Source: an uncultured Flavobacteriales bacterium (GTDB lineage: Bacteria; Bacteroidota; Bacteroidia; Flavobacteriales_D; Sanyastnellaceae). Taken from it: a stretch of DNA of 16,663 nt. The DNA lies in NCBI GenBank assembly GCA_913057815.1, contig CAJXOV010000002.1:1-16663 (forward strand), in the 5' to 3' direction. The notes beneath the pieces are model-generated. The model was not told the DNA's origin. It saw only the letters and a list, made by a program, of their open reading frames with translations, and made no database searches. Shown here in pieces: positions 1 through 6,378 of the stretch. Every line of letters begins with the position of its first letter. The stretch's first letter is position 1. The position numbers and the translations under genes are program-made.

Positions 1-44
1 CACCTCTCTATTCGTCGGCAGCGTCAGATGTGTATAAGAGACAG
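1..44 (+). other. Sequencing adapter: i5 index plus Nextera read-1 transposase sequence
   Basis: Bases 12-44 match the 33-nt Nextera read-1 transposase adapter, ending in the Tn5 mosaic end AGATGTGTATAAGAGACAG. Bases 4-11, CTCTCTAT, match the i5 index I remember as S502/N502, and CAC at 1-3 is the end of the P5 arm. This is library-derived, not genomic. The biological sequence starts at base 45. Confidence 0.98.
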
Positions 45-873
45 ATATTATACTATTGGCCTCTAATCTAAAAGGAATGCTTTTCTGTACATTATTAAAA
101 GTATAGAAGAAGTTCGTTTTGCCTTCTTTGTTTAACAGGAAACGCTGATCACCTCTTAGAATGTAGACTTTGTCAGGAACACCACCTTTAGCTGTATTGT
201 TCAGTGCCACAGATATTTCTAATTCGAAATCCTTGTTTTCGGGAACCTGTAATTTTGAGTTTTTTACAGTGAAATCATATGGGGCGTAAATGATTTCTTC
301 ATTATGCCTTACTATTCTATCAGTACTTTCAGTAATAAGAGATGGCGCACCAAACAACAGAACTGCAAAAACGGATAAAGGAATTAACGCCCATTTTAGG
401 TATTTCCTATTCTCTTTAAAGTTAACGGCAGCGGTGAATGAAACAGGTTTTAACTGTTCGGTTCTTTGATTAATACTAGCTTCAAGAAGTTCAGAGCTAA
501 GAATAGATGAATCTCCGTGTTGTTCAGCTAATTGTAGTGTGTTTAGCAGTTTATCTTTTACATCAGGAAAATGGTTTCCTACTATTTCAGAGGCCTGCTC
601 ATAACTTAAAGATTGGCCTATTTTGAATAGCTTAGTAAGTGGGATAATGATGTATTTACCCAAAATAATTAAAGAACCTCCAATTAATGCGTAAAAGAAA
701 AATGTTCTAATTCCCTTTCCGAAGTTACCAAAGTACTCAGAAACAGTAACTATTAAGTAGGCTCCCAGAATCAGCGCTACACTATAAATCAAACCTTTAA
801 TGATTTGGTTTTTATAGTATTTACGAATAAAACTTTCGAGTTTGTGTTTTAGTAAATCTATTCCTTCTCCCAT
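45..873 (-). CDS. DUF4175-type membrane protein, N-terminal 276 codons only (3' end lost at contig end)
   Basis: The reading frame opens with ATG at 873 (MGEGIDLLKHKLESF) and stays open for 276 codons until it meets the adapter at base 44. Hydrophobic segments lie at about residues 27-47, 57-79 and 161-180. Between them is a soluble stretch with QASEIVGNHFPDVKDKLLNTLQL, and a predicted extracytoplasmic beta-rich part begins after residue 195. This matches, from memory, the start of the large (about 1,100-residue) DUF4175 proteins common in Bacteroidota, whose biochemical role is not established. About three quarters of the gene would be missing. If read through, the frame continues into adapter and adds the spurious tail SVSYTHLTLPTNREV, so any protein record with that ending should be trimmed. 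A candidate promoter lies about 60 nt upstream, so it is probably transcribed apart from the CotH gene before it. Confidence 0.75.
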
Positions 874-935
874 AATTTCTTAGTGCCTTACGTATCTAAC
901 GAAACTTTGCATAAAATGATACATGCTCAGTCTCT

Positions 936-943
936 CAAAGTTA
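936..943 (-). promoter_or_regulatory. Candidate -7 promoter element (TAACTTTG) for the DUF4175 gene
   Basis: On the minus strand this reads TAACTTTG, a full match to the Bacteroidota -7 consensus TAnnTTTG. A start site near 929 would give a leader of about 56 nt before the ATG at 873. No TTTG-like -33 element sits at the right distance. Instead the -33 region is occupied by the first of three phased TTAAC repeats. Confidence 0.45.
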
Positions 944-964
944 AGCAATAATTATGCTAATAAT

Positions 965-998
965 GTTAAGGTTGGTTAAGTGGTGTTAACGAATTAAC
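965..998 (-). repeat. Tandem TTAAC repeats at exact 10-bp spacing upstream of the DUF4175 gene
   Basis: Read on the minus strand, TTAAC occurs at 985-989, 975-979 and 965-969, that is three times at an exact 10-bp step. A related GTTAATTC precedes them at 991-998. The spacing puts the repeats on one face of the helix. They lie just upstream of, and overlap, the -33 position of the TAACTTTG promoter, as expected for a direct-repeat activator site. No regulator is identified. Confidence 0.4.
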
Positions 999-1082
999 TG
1001 TTGCTTACTTTGAGTGTTCTAAGTTGTTTTTGTTTCTCATTAATCTCGACAGATTTTTGTGGTCTCCAAAACCAGTGAATAG

Positions 1083-4000
1083 TTATGATACTAACCTTGA
1101 TTTTTTTCGCTTTTTAATATAAATCCACAAAATAAGGGAGGTGAGTAAGACCAAGATAATAGGTAAAGTAAAACCAGACTTTGTGCCTAAAACAGGTGTA
1201 CCACATTCTTGCTCTGAATTTTTCCAGTTATCACCCTTTTGGTTTGATTTCGAGCTGTTTTTTAATATTAGCGAGCGCCCTTTTTTATGGGTTTTCCAGG
1301 TGTCATCTTTTAAATAATGGACTTCATTTATTAGCTGGTCGAAAGCGCCAGTCAAACGAATGTTTTCTCCTTTATTAGCTAATGAGTTTTTATATTCTCC
1401 AAAAGGAGAAAACCCATATTTCTGAGTAAACATCACACTGTCTTCGGTTAGTATTAAATTGCTTTTACCTGAAAGAGAACTATCCTTTTTGAATTTAAAC
1501 TGGATACCATTTGTGAACTGAACATGTGTTAAGTCAGCAGAGAAAAACCCTCGGTTGGTAATTTGAATGAACTCCACCCCACATTGATTTGAGGGGTCAA
1601 ACATTATTTCACTTAGAACCAAGTCGGGTGTTTCGGTTTTTTCCGATTGACTAGGAACTATATAAACAGGAGAACTCCAGTGGCTCCGCCTGTTGTTACC
1701 ATCTTTATATCTAGCCCTAACCTTATAGCTTTTGTCTTTTTTTAAGAAGGCATCTGCTGGAATGAAAAACGTTGTTTCTGAGATAGGGAGATCACCACTA
1801 TTCCAGAGTGATTCTACTTCGTAAACAGCAGGATCGTTAGTCTTGTATGTTTTGTTTTTTGGATCTGACCATTCCCCTACTCTCCATTCTATGGTGTGGT
1901 TAGAGTTATTCTTAAAGCCAGAACTATGAAAAGATAATTGGTTTAGAGCGTAGCTTTCTTTTCCAGAATAGCTAATAATAGGAGCTTCTGGTATTAAAGC
2001 TTCTTCTTGATAATAGATGTTTTCAGTAGGAGATCTTTTTTCTTCGCCAAGTTTATAATTGTTGTACGAAATAGAGTCGTTGAGCAGGTGGTCTGCCCGA
2101 GCAAAAAACCAGTCATGATACCAATTTATCACATCTTTTTTATAATCAGAGTATTGCATTTGAGAACCCTTAACTTCTGACCAGCGAGCATAATCTAAAT
2201 CCGTCCAATTGATTGTTTGTGCTTCATTATTAATGAGGGAGGTTTCATTGCTTAAAAGGAAGTTCATTTGCTCTTCATTCAGAAGTAAATCAATTGTGCT
2301 TCTAAGTAGATTAGAAAACTCGATTTTCAAGGAGTCATGTTCTAAAACCTCTCTTTTCAAAAGGCCGCGCATTTTTCTCCAGGTTCTAGATTCTGATCTC
2401 GGATATACAGATGATTTACCATGGTTAGATCCAAAAGCTTCATCATAATCACCACATTGGGCTATCCATTTTTTAGTTTCAGGGTTGAAGTATTCTCTAT
2501 AACTATGCTGGCCCATGTAGTTGGTTTCTCCATTACCAGTGATTTCATTTAATAAAAGGTCAGCGAAGTAATGATCTAAATCTAGATTTTCAAGGATAAA
2601 ATCAAGAGGTACATCTTGCTTTTTATCTGTTGACTTACCGTTTTTAGAATCACCGATACCTTCGTTCCAATTATTGTAGGCTTCGTTGTTTTCTCCAAAC
2701 GGACCGTTTTCTCCTTGGTGTGATAAGGTCCAATCTTTATACGTATAAATGTTTCCATCTGGAAGGTCATGTTCTGCCAACATGGTTCCACCCCAATCTT
2801 CCATAATTTGATACACACCCCAAAAGTCTCCTTGAATACCGTTTTCTTCTTTGTTGTCGATAATTCTTAGCTGACAATAGTCTGCGTGTTTGTTAAAACC
2901 CCCTGTTATAGAAGCTGTTTTATAAATTATAGCTTCGGTCAGCCCATGAGAATTACAATCATTTATCCAACCTCCCGAAAGGGAAAGTTTACTTCTGGAA
3001 AGGCTGTACTTATTCCCGTTGTCATCCTTTACTACAACAGGGTGACTATTATTTAAAGCGAACTTCAAGTTTCTTTTTACCTTGTTATGCCGTGAGTTTT
3101 TACCTCTAGCCCTAAAACGGATATGGTCATAAACTTTTCCTCCATAAACGAGGGTTCCTTCACCTCGGTAATCGTCAAAATTTCCTTTTAGAATATATTC
3201 GTTTGTTTGATCTTCAGAGGTGATCAACTCTATGCTTTGTAATTTTGAAAGGTCATTAAAAGCGGTTCCTTCAAAACTTTTCTGACCACTATTTATAAAA
3301 TAGGAGTAGTTAGATTCTCTATGGTTTTTATCTGGGTAGTAAGCCTTAAAGTTGCTTTTGGTTTTAACTATTATCCTGTATCTAATAAGCGTTCTGTGCT
3401 TTTGTATCTCTTTAGGAATTATAGCTGAGAATAAAGCTGTAGCTGTTTTGTTGCTGGCAGATTCCATATTAAGTCTATTCCAGTTTTCAGCAGAGTTATA
3501 TTCTGGAGAAGTTTTTGGAATGTAATTACCGGCTTCGACTATTTGGTAGTCGAGAAAAACGTTAATCTCTTCGTTTACTAATTCGATATTTGTGAGCTCT
3601 ATAAAAACCCCTACATCTTCACCGGCTTGAGGAACATTTGGAGACCTAGAGATTTGTTTGATAAGAGGTGTTTTGTCAGTGTTTCTAATTAGGACCTCAT
3701 CGTTTGGTTTTCCTGGTGTGGGGTGTTCTCCTTTCCAAGAGCCAGGTAGTTTTCCGGAAACATAAAGGCTTATTTTTTGTAGTGATAGTTCAACTTTAGT
3801 TGGAACCATTAGTGTTCTTTTAGGAGTGTCTTTCCTAACCAGTTTGTCCTTGTGATTTATTGATGGCCATTCATTCCAACTTTCATAGCTGACCTTGTCA
3901 ATGATTTTAAATTCAGGATTTCTTAATTCAATAATATCTCCAGTATTACTCAGCTTACCGTTCCATGGCCCTACTACATTTGAAAGCCCGAAAAAAGATG

Positions 4001-4265
4001 AACAATCTTCTGTGTTTCCCGCTATAATGAGGTAAGAGTCCGGTTTAATAATTATGCTTCCCGTAAAACTAAAATTAACGCCATTGGTTAATTGCCAGTC
4101 GTTTAGGTTGATTTCATTTTCTGTGTGGTTATAAAGCTCAATAAACTCGATGTTCTCCTCAGGGTTTATCGATCGATAGTTGATTTCATTGATTATTATT
4201 TGTGCATGACCAATGAAAACCAGAAAAAGAAAGGGGAATAATAGGAGAGTAGGCTTAAAAAACAT
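1083..4265 (-). CDS. Exported CotH-kinase-family protein with two lamin-tail domains and a C-terminal membrane anchor
   Basis: I start the protein at the ATG at 4265, giving 1060 residues. It opens with a clean signal peptide (MFFKPTLLLFPFLFLVFIGHAQ split as 1-21, cleaved before Q22). An in-frame TTG 18 nt upstream is less likely. Domains in order: lamin-tail domain about 23-185; a beta-rich linker 195-325; a CotH kinase-like domain about 360-730 with RFRARGKNSR (383-392), WGVYQIMED (482-490) and DYDEAFG (606-612); an Ig/FnIII-like segment 755-870; a second lamin-tail domain 880-1025; and a hydrophobic segment about 1031-1050 followed by KKRKK. CotH proteins are atypical secreted protein kinases, and lamin-tail domains are thought to mediate envelope or polymer contacts. 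Here the substrate is unknown. There is no T9SS sorting domain; the tail predicts an inner-membrane anchor with the bulk in the periplasm. It seems to be a single-gene unit. Confidence 0.85.
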   Translation of the reverse strand: MFFKPTLLLFPFLFLVFIGHAQIIINEINYRSINPEENIEFIELYNHTENEINLNDWQLTNGVNFSFTGSIIIKPDSYLIIAGNTEDCSSFFGLSNVVGPWNGKLSNTGDIIELRNPEFKIIDKVSYESWNEWPSINHKDKLVRKDTPKRTLMVPTKVELSLQKISLYVSGKLPGSWKGEHPTPGKPNDEVLIRNTDKTPLIKQISRSPNVPQAGEDVGVFIELTNIELVNEEINVFLDYQIVEAGNYIPKTSPEYNSAENWNRLNMESASNKTATALFSAIIPKEIQKHRTLIRYRIIVKTKSNFKAYYPDKNHRESNYSYFINSGQKSFEGTAFNDLSKLQSIELITSEDQTNEYILKGNFDDYRGEGTLVYGGKVYDHIRFRARGKNSRHNKVKRNLKFALNNSHPVVVKDDNGNKYSLSRSKLSLSGGWINDCNSHGLTEAIIYKTASITGGFNKHADYCQLRIIDNKEENGIQGDFWGVYQIMEDWGGTMLAEHDLPDGNIYTYKDWTLSHQGENGPFGENNEAYNNWNEGIGDSKNGKSTDKKQDVPLDFILENLDLDHYFADLLLNEITGNGETNYMGQHSYREYFNPETKKWIAQCGDYDEAFGSNHGKSSVYPRSESRTWRKMRGLLKREVLEHDSLKIEFSNLLRSTIDLLLNEEQMNFLLSNETSLINNEAQTINWTDLDYARWSEVKGSQMQYSDYKKDVINWYHDWFFARADHLLNDSISYNNYKLGEEKRSPTENIYYQEEALIPEAPIISYSGKESYALNQLSFHSSGFKNNSNHTIEWRVGEWSDPKNKTYKTNDPAVYEVESLWNSGDLPISETTFFIPADAFLKKDKSYKVRARYKDGNNRRSHWSSPVYIVPSQSEKTETPDLVLSEIMFDPSNQCGVEFIQITNRGFFSADLTHVQFTNGIQFKFKKDSSLSGKSNLILTEDSVMFTQKYGFSPFGEYKNSLANKGENIRLTGAFDQLINEVHYLKDDTWKTHKKGRSLILKNSSKSNQKGDNWKNSEQECGTPVLGTKSGFTLPIILVLLTSLILWIYIKKRKKSRLVS

Positions 4266-4365
4266 TTTGAAATGATAAACCAAGCAAGTTCAACAGAATA
4301 AGGGAATCACAAGAATTAGACTATAGATTAAAGTAACTCTGTCTTGTGTATATCTTTGGGTTTTA

Positions 4366-4395
4366 GAAAGGTAAATAGCCGAAACCTTAAAACAA
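4366..4395 (-). promoter_or_regulatory. Candidate promoter of the CotH/lamin-tail gene
   Basis: On the minus strand a TTG (4393-4395) is followed, after 19 nt, by TACCTTTC (4366-4373), one mismatch from TAnnTTTG. Spacing and sequence fit the Bacteroidota -33/-7 promoter. It would leave a leader of about 95 nt before the ATG at 4265. It overlaps the 3' half of the stem-loop at 4385-4419. Confidence 0.4.
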
Positions 4396-4419
4396 CAATA
4401 ACGTGTTGATCTCTTAAGG
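4385..4419 (-). terminator. Two-tier stem-loop after the cytochrome-like gene (weak terminator candidate)
   Basis: The minus strand reads CCTTAA, GAGAT, CAACA, CGTTAT, TGTTG, TT, TTAAGG: an outer 6-bp stem and an inner 5-bp stem around a 6-nt loop. It starts about 20 nt after the stop codon at 4439. There is no real T-run behind it (TTTCGG), so termination is uncertain. It may instead be an operator-like dyad, since it overlaps the next promoter. Confidence 0.3.
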
Positions 4420-4438
4420 TTGTGGGACAAAAGTGTTG

Positions 4439-4789
4439 TTAGTTTTCGCGGTAATCATTATCAGCCCAACATTTAAATTTGTTTAGCTCGTCTTGTGATA
4501 AGGTGGAGTTTTTAGGCATGTCTTGACGATCTAAAACCCTGTTAGAAAACTTTCCATTATTTATATCCTCAATCATTCCAGAATATGTGGAGTAGTTTCC
4601 GTCTGAAGAACCATACACATGACATCCAGATACGGCACACTTGCTTTCTACAAAAGTCCTCATTTCAGAATCATAAGTAGGAGTAGATCCATCTTCACAT
4701 ATCGCTTCTCTGTCTTCGTCTTTTTTACATGAAGAGATACAAACCGATACGATTCCTATTATAACTAGAGAAGTAAGAAGCTTTTTCAT
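4439..4789 (-). CDS. Small cytochrome-c-like lipoprotein with a CX4CH motif
   Basis: This 116-residue protein has a lipoprotein signal peptide (MKKLLTSLVIIGIVSVCISS) with lipobox ISSC and lipidated Cys21. The mature part holds C51-AVSG-C56-H57, a CX4CH heme-binding pattern, and M91-P92 downstream, which fits the distal Met ligand of small c-type cytochromes; the ELNKFKCWAD helix near the end also fits. CX4CH is rarer than CXXCH but is known from cytochrome c3, and I recall it in Bacteroidota lipoproteins of this type. Cys31 and Cys107 could form a disulfide. It would sit in the envelope facing the periplasm and may carry electrons, but heme attachment is inferred only from the motif. It follows the TfoX-N-like gene by 15 nt, probably in one transcript. 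Confidence 0.7.
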   Translation of the reverse strand: MKKLLTSLVIIGIVSVCISSCKKDEDREAICEDGSTPTYDSEMRTFVESKCAVSGCHVYGSSDGNYSTYSGMIEDINNGKFSNRVLDRQDMPKNSTLSQDELNKFKCWADNDYREN

Positions 4790-4804
4790 CAGATTAAATT
4801 TGAA

Positions 4805-5128
4805 TTATTTAGGAGGAAGAGAGTTTACAAAATCAAAACTCTCCTCAATATATTTACTGAGATAGTCTAAATCTTTCAGCATTTTTTCAGGCACCTTCAC
4901 ATAATCTTTCATAGTGGCTCCGTGTGAAAAATAAGGTCCAGAACCATAGTCGGCTATAAACTTAGCTTGAGATTCTTTAGAAAGCCTGATACCAATATCA
5001 TCTTCTTTATTGAATAATGTAAACATGTAACCGTTTGATGAAGTGTAGGGCATGGTTTTACCCTTTCGTTTGAACCGCTCAGACTTAGCTATTAATTCAT
5101 CGTATACTTTTAGTTTTCCTTCTCTCAT
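4805..5128 (-). CDS. TfoX N-terminal-domain-like protein
   Basis: A 107-residue cytoplasmic protein with no signal peptide or membrane segment. The run MPYTSSNGYMFTLFNKEDDIGIRLS (26-50), then YGSGPYFSHGATMKDYVKVP (61-80) and a C-terminal helix ending in SLPPK, follows the pattern I know from single-domain TfoX_N proteins, in which a Gly-Met/Tyr-Met-Phe start and a late YVxVP segment are typical. TfoX/Sxy regulates competence in gammaproteobacteria, but stand-alone TfoX_N proteins elsewhere have no proven role, so no competence function is claimed. The start at 5128 lies only 6 nt after the T-run of a terminator-like hairpin, so expression may depend on read-through from the DUF1761 gene. The downstream lipoprotein gene is 15 nt away. 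Confidence 0.5.
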   Translation of the reverse strand: MREGKLKVYDELIAKSERFKRKGKTMPYTSSNGYMFTLFNKEDDIGIRLSKESQAKFIADYGSGPYFSHGATMKDYVKVPEKMLKDLDYLSKYIEESFDFVNSLPPK

Positions 5129-5133
5129 TTTAT

Positions 5134-5165
5134 TAAAAACCCACCCAAGTTTCCTTGAGAGGGTA
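5134..5165 (-). terminator. Rho-independent terminator or attenuator between the DUF1761 and TfoX-like genes
   Basis: On the minus strand an 11-pair stem (TACCCTCTCAAG region against CTTGGGTGGGT, with one T-T mismatch and one G-U pair) closes on a GAAA tetraloop and runs straight into TTTTTA. It begins a few nt after the stop codon at 5171, and its T-run ends 6 nt before the next ATG (5128). The plus-strand reading has no T-run, so it works only in the direction of the genes. Confidence 0.75.
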
Positions 5166-5170
5166 GGTTC

Positions 5171-5677
5171 TTACTTGTTTCCCGTAAGTGCGTTTAATGC
5201 GTCTTGTTGTTCTTTTAAGTATTCTTGAGCGCCTTCTAAAGCACTTTGTGCATCTTCCAAAGTAAGAGGAGGAGCCTCATAAAGAGGAAGTGCTGCTATA
5301 ACTGCACCAATTACAGAGAAGAAAGCCACAGCATATGCCGCATCTATGAGCATTAATGTAAGAGACCTTCTCTGGTAGAGGTAATTAATTATTAATAACG
5401 GAACAGCAAACCTTACTGCGTTCCACATACCATGGAATGCACCGTGAGGGATAGAACCTTCGTTTAAGTGAGCTCCGTAGCCACCGGTTCCCATAAAATA
5501 AGCTATAGCCAACATCATTAAGAAAGAGACTCCATGAGTCACTCCCATTCCTGACTGAACATCTTCATTTGTCAATCCAGTTTCTTTTTGCCAGAGCTTG
5601 CCAAATACGGGAGCATACCATAAAAAACCCAATAAAAAAGCGGCTACTGCAGCTATAAGTACTTCTAAATATTCCAT
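5171..5677 (-). CDS. DUF1761 family four-helix membrane protein
   Basis: 168 residues with four hydrophobic segments at about 4-25, 47-64, 84-101 and 108-131. The opening LEVLIAAVAAFLLGFLWYAPVFGKLW is the signature of DUF1761 proteins, in which a Trp-Tyr-x-Pro follows the first helix and a KxW segment comes next. The function of the family is unknown. The last 30 residues (139-168) are Glu/Gln/Ala-rich and probably form one amphipathic helix beyond the conserved core. The upstream gap of 99 nt has no convincing TAnnTTTG match; the nearest is TATAGTTTG around 5727-5735, which has three bases instead of two in the gap. It is followed by a strong hairpin, so much of the transcript may end here. 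Confidence 0.75.
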   Translation of the reverse strand: MEYLEVLIAAVAAFLLGFLWYAPVFGKLWQKETGLTNEDVQSGMGVTHGVSFLMMLAIAYFMGTGGYGAHLNEGSIPHGAFHGMWNAVRFAVPLLIINYLYQRRSLTLMLIDAAYAVAFFSVIGAVIAALPLYEAPPLTLEDAQSALEGAQEYLKEQQDALNALTGNK

Positions 5678-5776
5678 TTTGTTAGTTTGTTTTGGTGAGA
5701 ATAGTTGGGTAAAGTACGAAAACCAAACTATATCAGAATTTGGAAAAGATCAGATTATTGAAGTGCTATGTTGGCA

Positions 5777-6250
5777 TCACAACATTTCTGTAGCCAGCAA
5801 AACACCAAACAACTCTACAATGGTAATAGGACCATCAATGGCTAGTACCACGTCAAAAACAGATTCTCCATCTGCAGAATAGACATAACCTTCTTTAAAA
5901 GTATAAAGCTTGTCTAATGGAAACGTAGAGTCACCTCTGTAGATTATTCCATTATTAAAAGTGTACATAATATCAGAAGAAAAGATGCTTTCTCCCAGGT
6001 ATAATTGATTGTTTTCAAACCTAAAAAGGACGTCAAAAGTAGATGTGGAAAACCCCTCGTAGACTCCTCTTTCATCACATGTTACTAAGGCCTCATTCCA
6101 CATTACGCTTGTTCCAGGAATTACATGACCACCGCTTACGTTACATATTACATCTGAAAACATAATGTCTCTGTCAGGGTATACATAGGTTTGGGCATCA
6201 GCCATTTCGAAGCTAAATACACACAGGAGAAATAAGAAGTATCGTATCAT
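5777..6250 (-). CDS. Exported protein made of six 20-residue tandem repeats
   Basis: 157 residues with a signal peptide (MIRYFLFLLCVFSFEMADA, cleaved before Q20). Residues 24-143 split without any gap into six units of 20: starting at Y24, I44, Y64, Y84, Y104 and Y124. The consensus is YxGxSxFxxDxxYTFxxGxV; Asp (or Glu in unit 2) holds position 10 in all six, and Gly or Ala position 3 in five. Units 4 and 5 are the closest pair. The alternating pattern suggests short beta hairpins, perhaps a beta-solenoid or small propeller. Cys36 and Cys58, in the first two units, could pair in a disulfide. A hydrophobic end (ITIVELFGVLLATEML) follows. I recall unnamed flavobacterial proteins with similar YxGxSxxxxD repeats and a similar end, but no function. 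It stands alone between two terminators or spacers. Confidence 0.75.
   Translation of the reverse strand: MIRYFLFLLCVFSFEMADAQTYVYPDRDIMFSDVICNVSGGHVIPGTSVMWNEALVTCDERGVYEGFSTSTFDVLFRFENNQLYLGESIFSSDIMYTFNNGIIYRGDSTFPLDKLYTFKEGYVYSADGESVFDVVLAIDGPITIVELFGVLLATEML
5822..6181 (-). repeat. Coding repeat: six 60-bp units in the 157-residue protein
   Basis: These bases encode the six exact-length 20-residue units (residues 24-143). Conservation is at the protein level; the DNA units have diverged, so this is an old duplication series and not a recent expansion. Confidence 0.7.
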
Positions 6251-6311
6251 GGGTTGAAATTAAACAAATATTGTTCCATTGGAAGAACGAGGAGTTTAGA
6301 TTATAATTTCA

Positions 6312-6358
6312 TAAAAAAGCACCGCTCTTCAATATGTAATATCAAAAAAGCGGTGCTT
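6312..6358 (-). terminator. Rho-independent terminator of pgk
   Basis: The minus strand has a perfect 9-bp stem AAGCACCGC / GCGGTGCTT (6350-6358 and 6317-6325) around a 24-nt AT-rich loop, followed by a run of T's at 6313-6318. It lies 20 nt after the pgk stop codon and separates the glyQS-pgk unit from the next gene. Confidence 0.85.
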
Positions 6359-6378
6359 GTAATTTTATTATCTGACTA

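Noticed and set aside
2582..2818. Second minus-strand frame inside the CotH gene
   Set aside because: It lies in another frame of a well-supported domain-bearing gene and has no own features.
4266..4283. TTG start of the CotH protein, giving six extra residues (MVYHFK)
   Set aside because: The ATG at 4265 gives a cleaner signal peptide, and TTG offers no better ribosome-binding context.
5598..5882. Plus-strand reading frame across the gap between the DUF1761 and repeat-protein genes
   Set aside because: It overlaps two convincing minus-strand genes in antisense and has no recognisable sequence.
5822..6181. The 60-bp repeats as a CRISPR or recent tandem array
   Set aside because: Units are coding, adjacent without spacers, and diverged at the DNA level.
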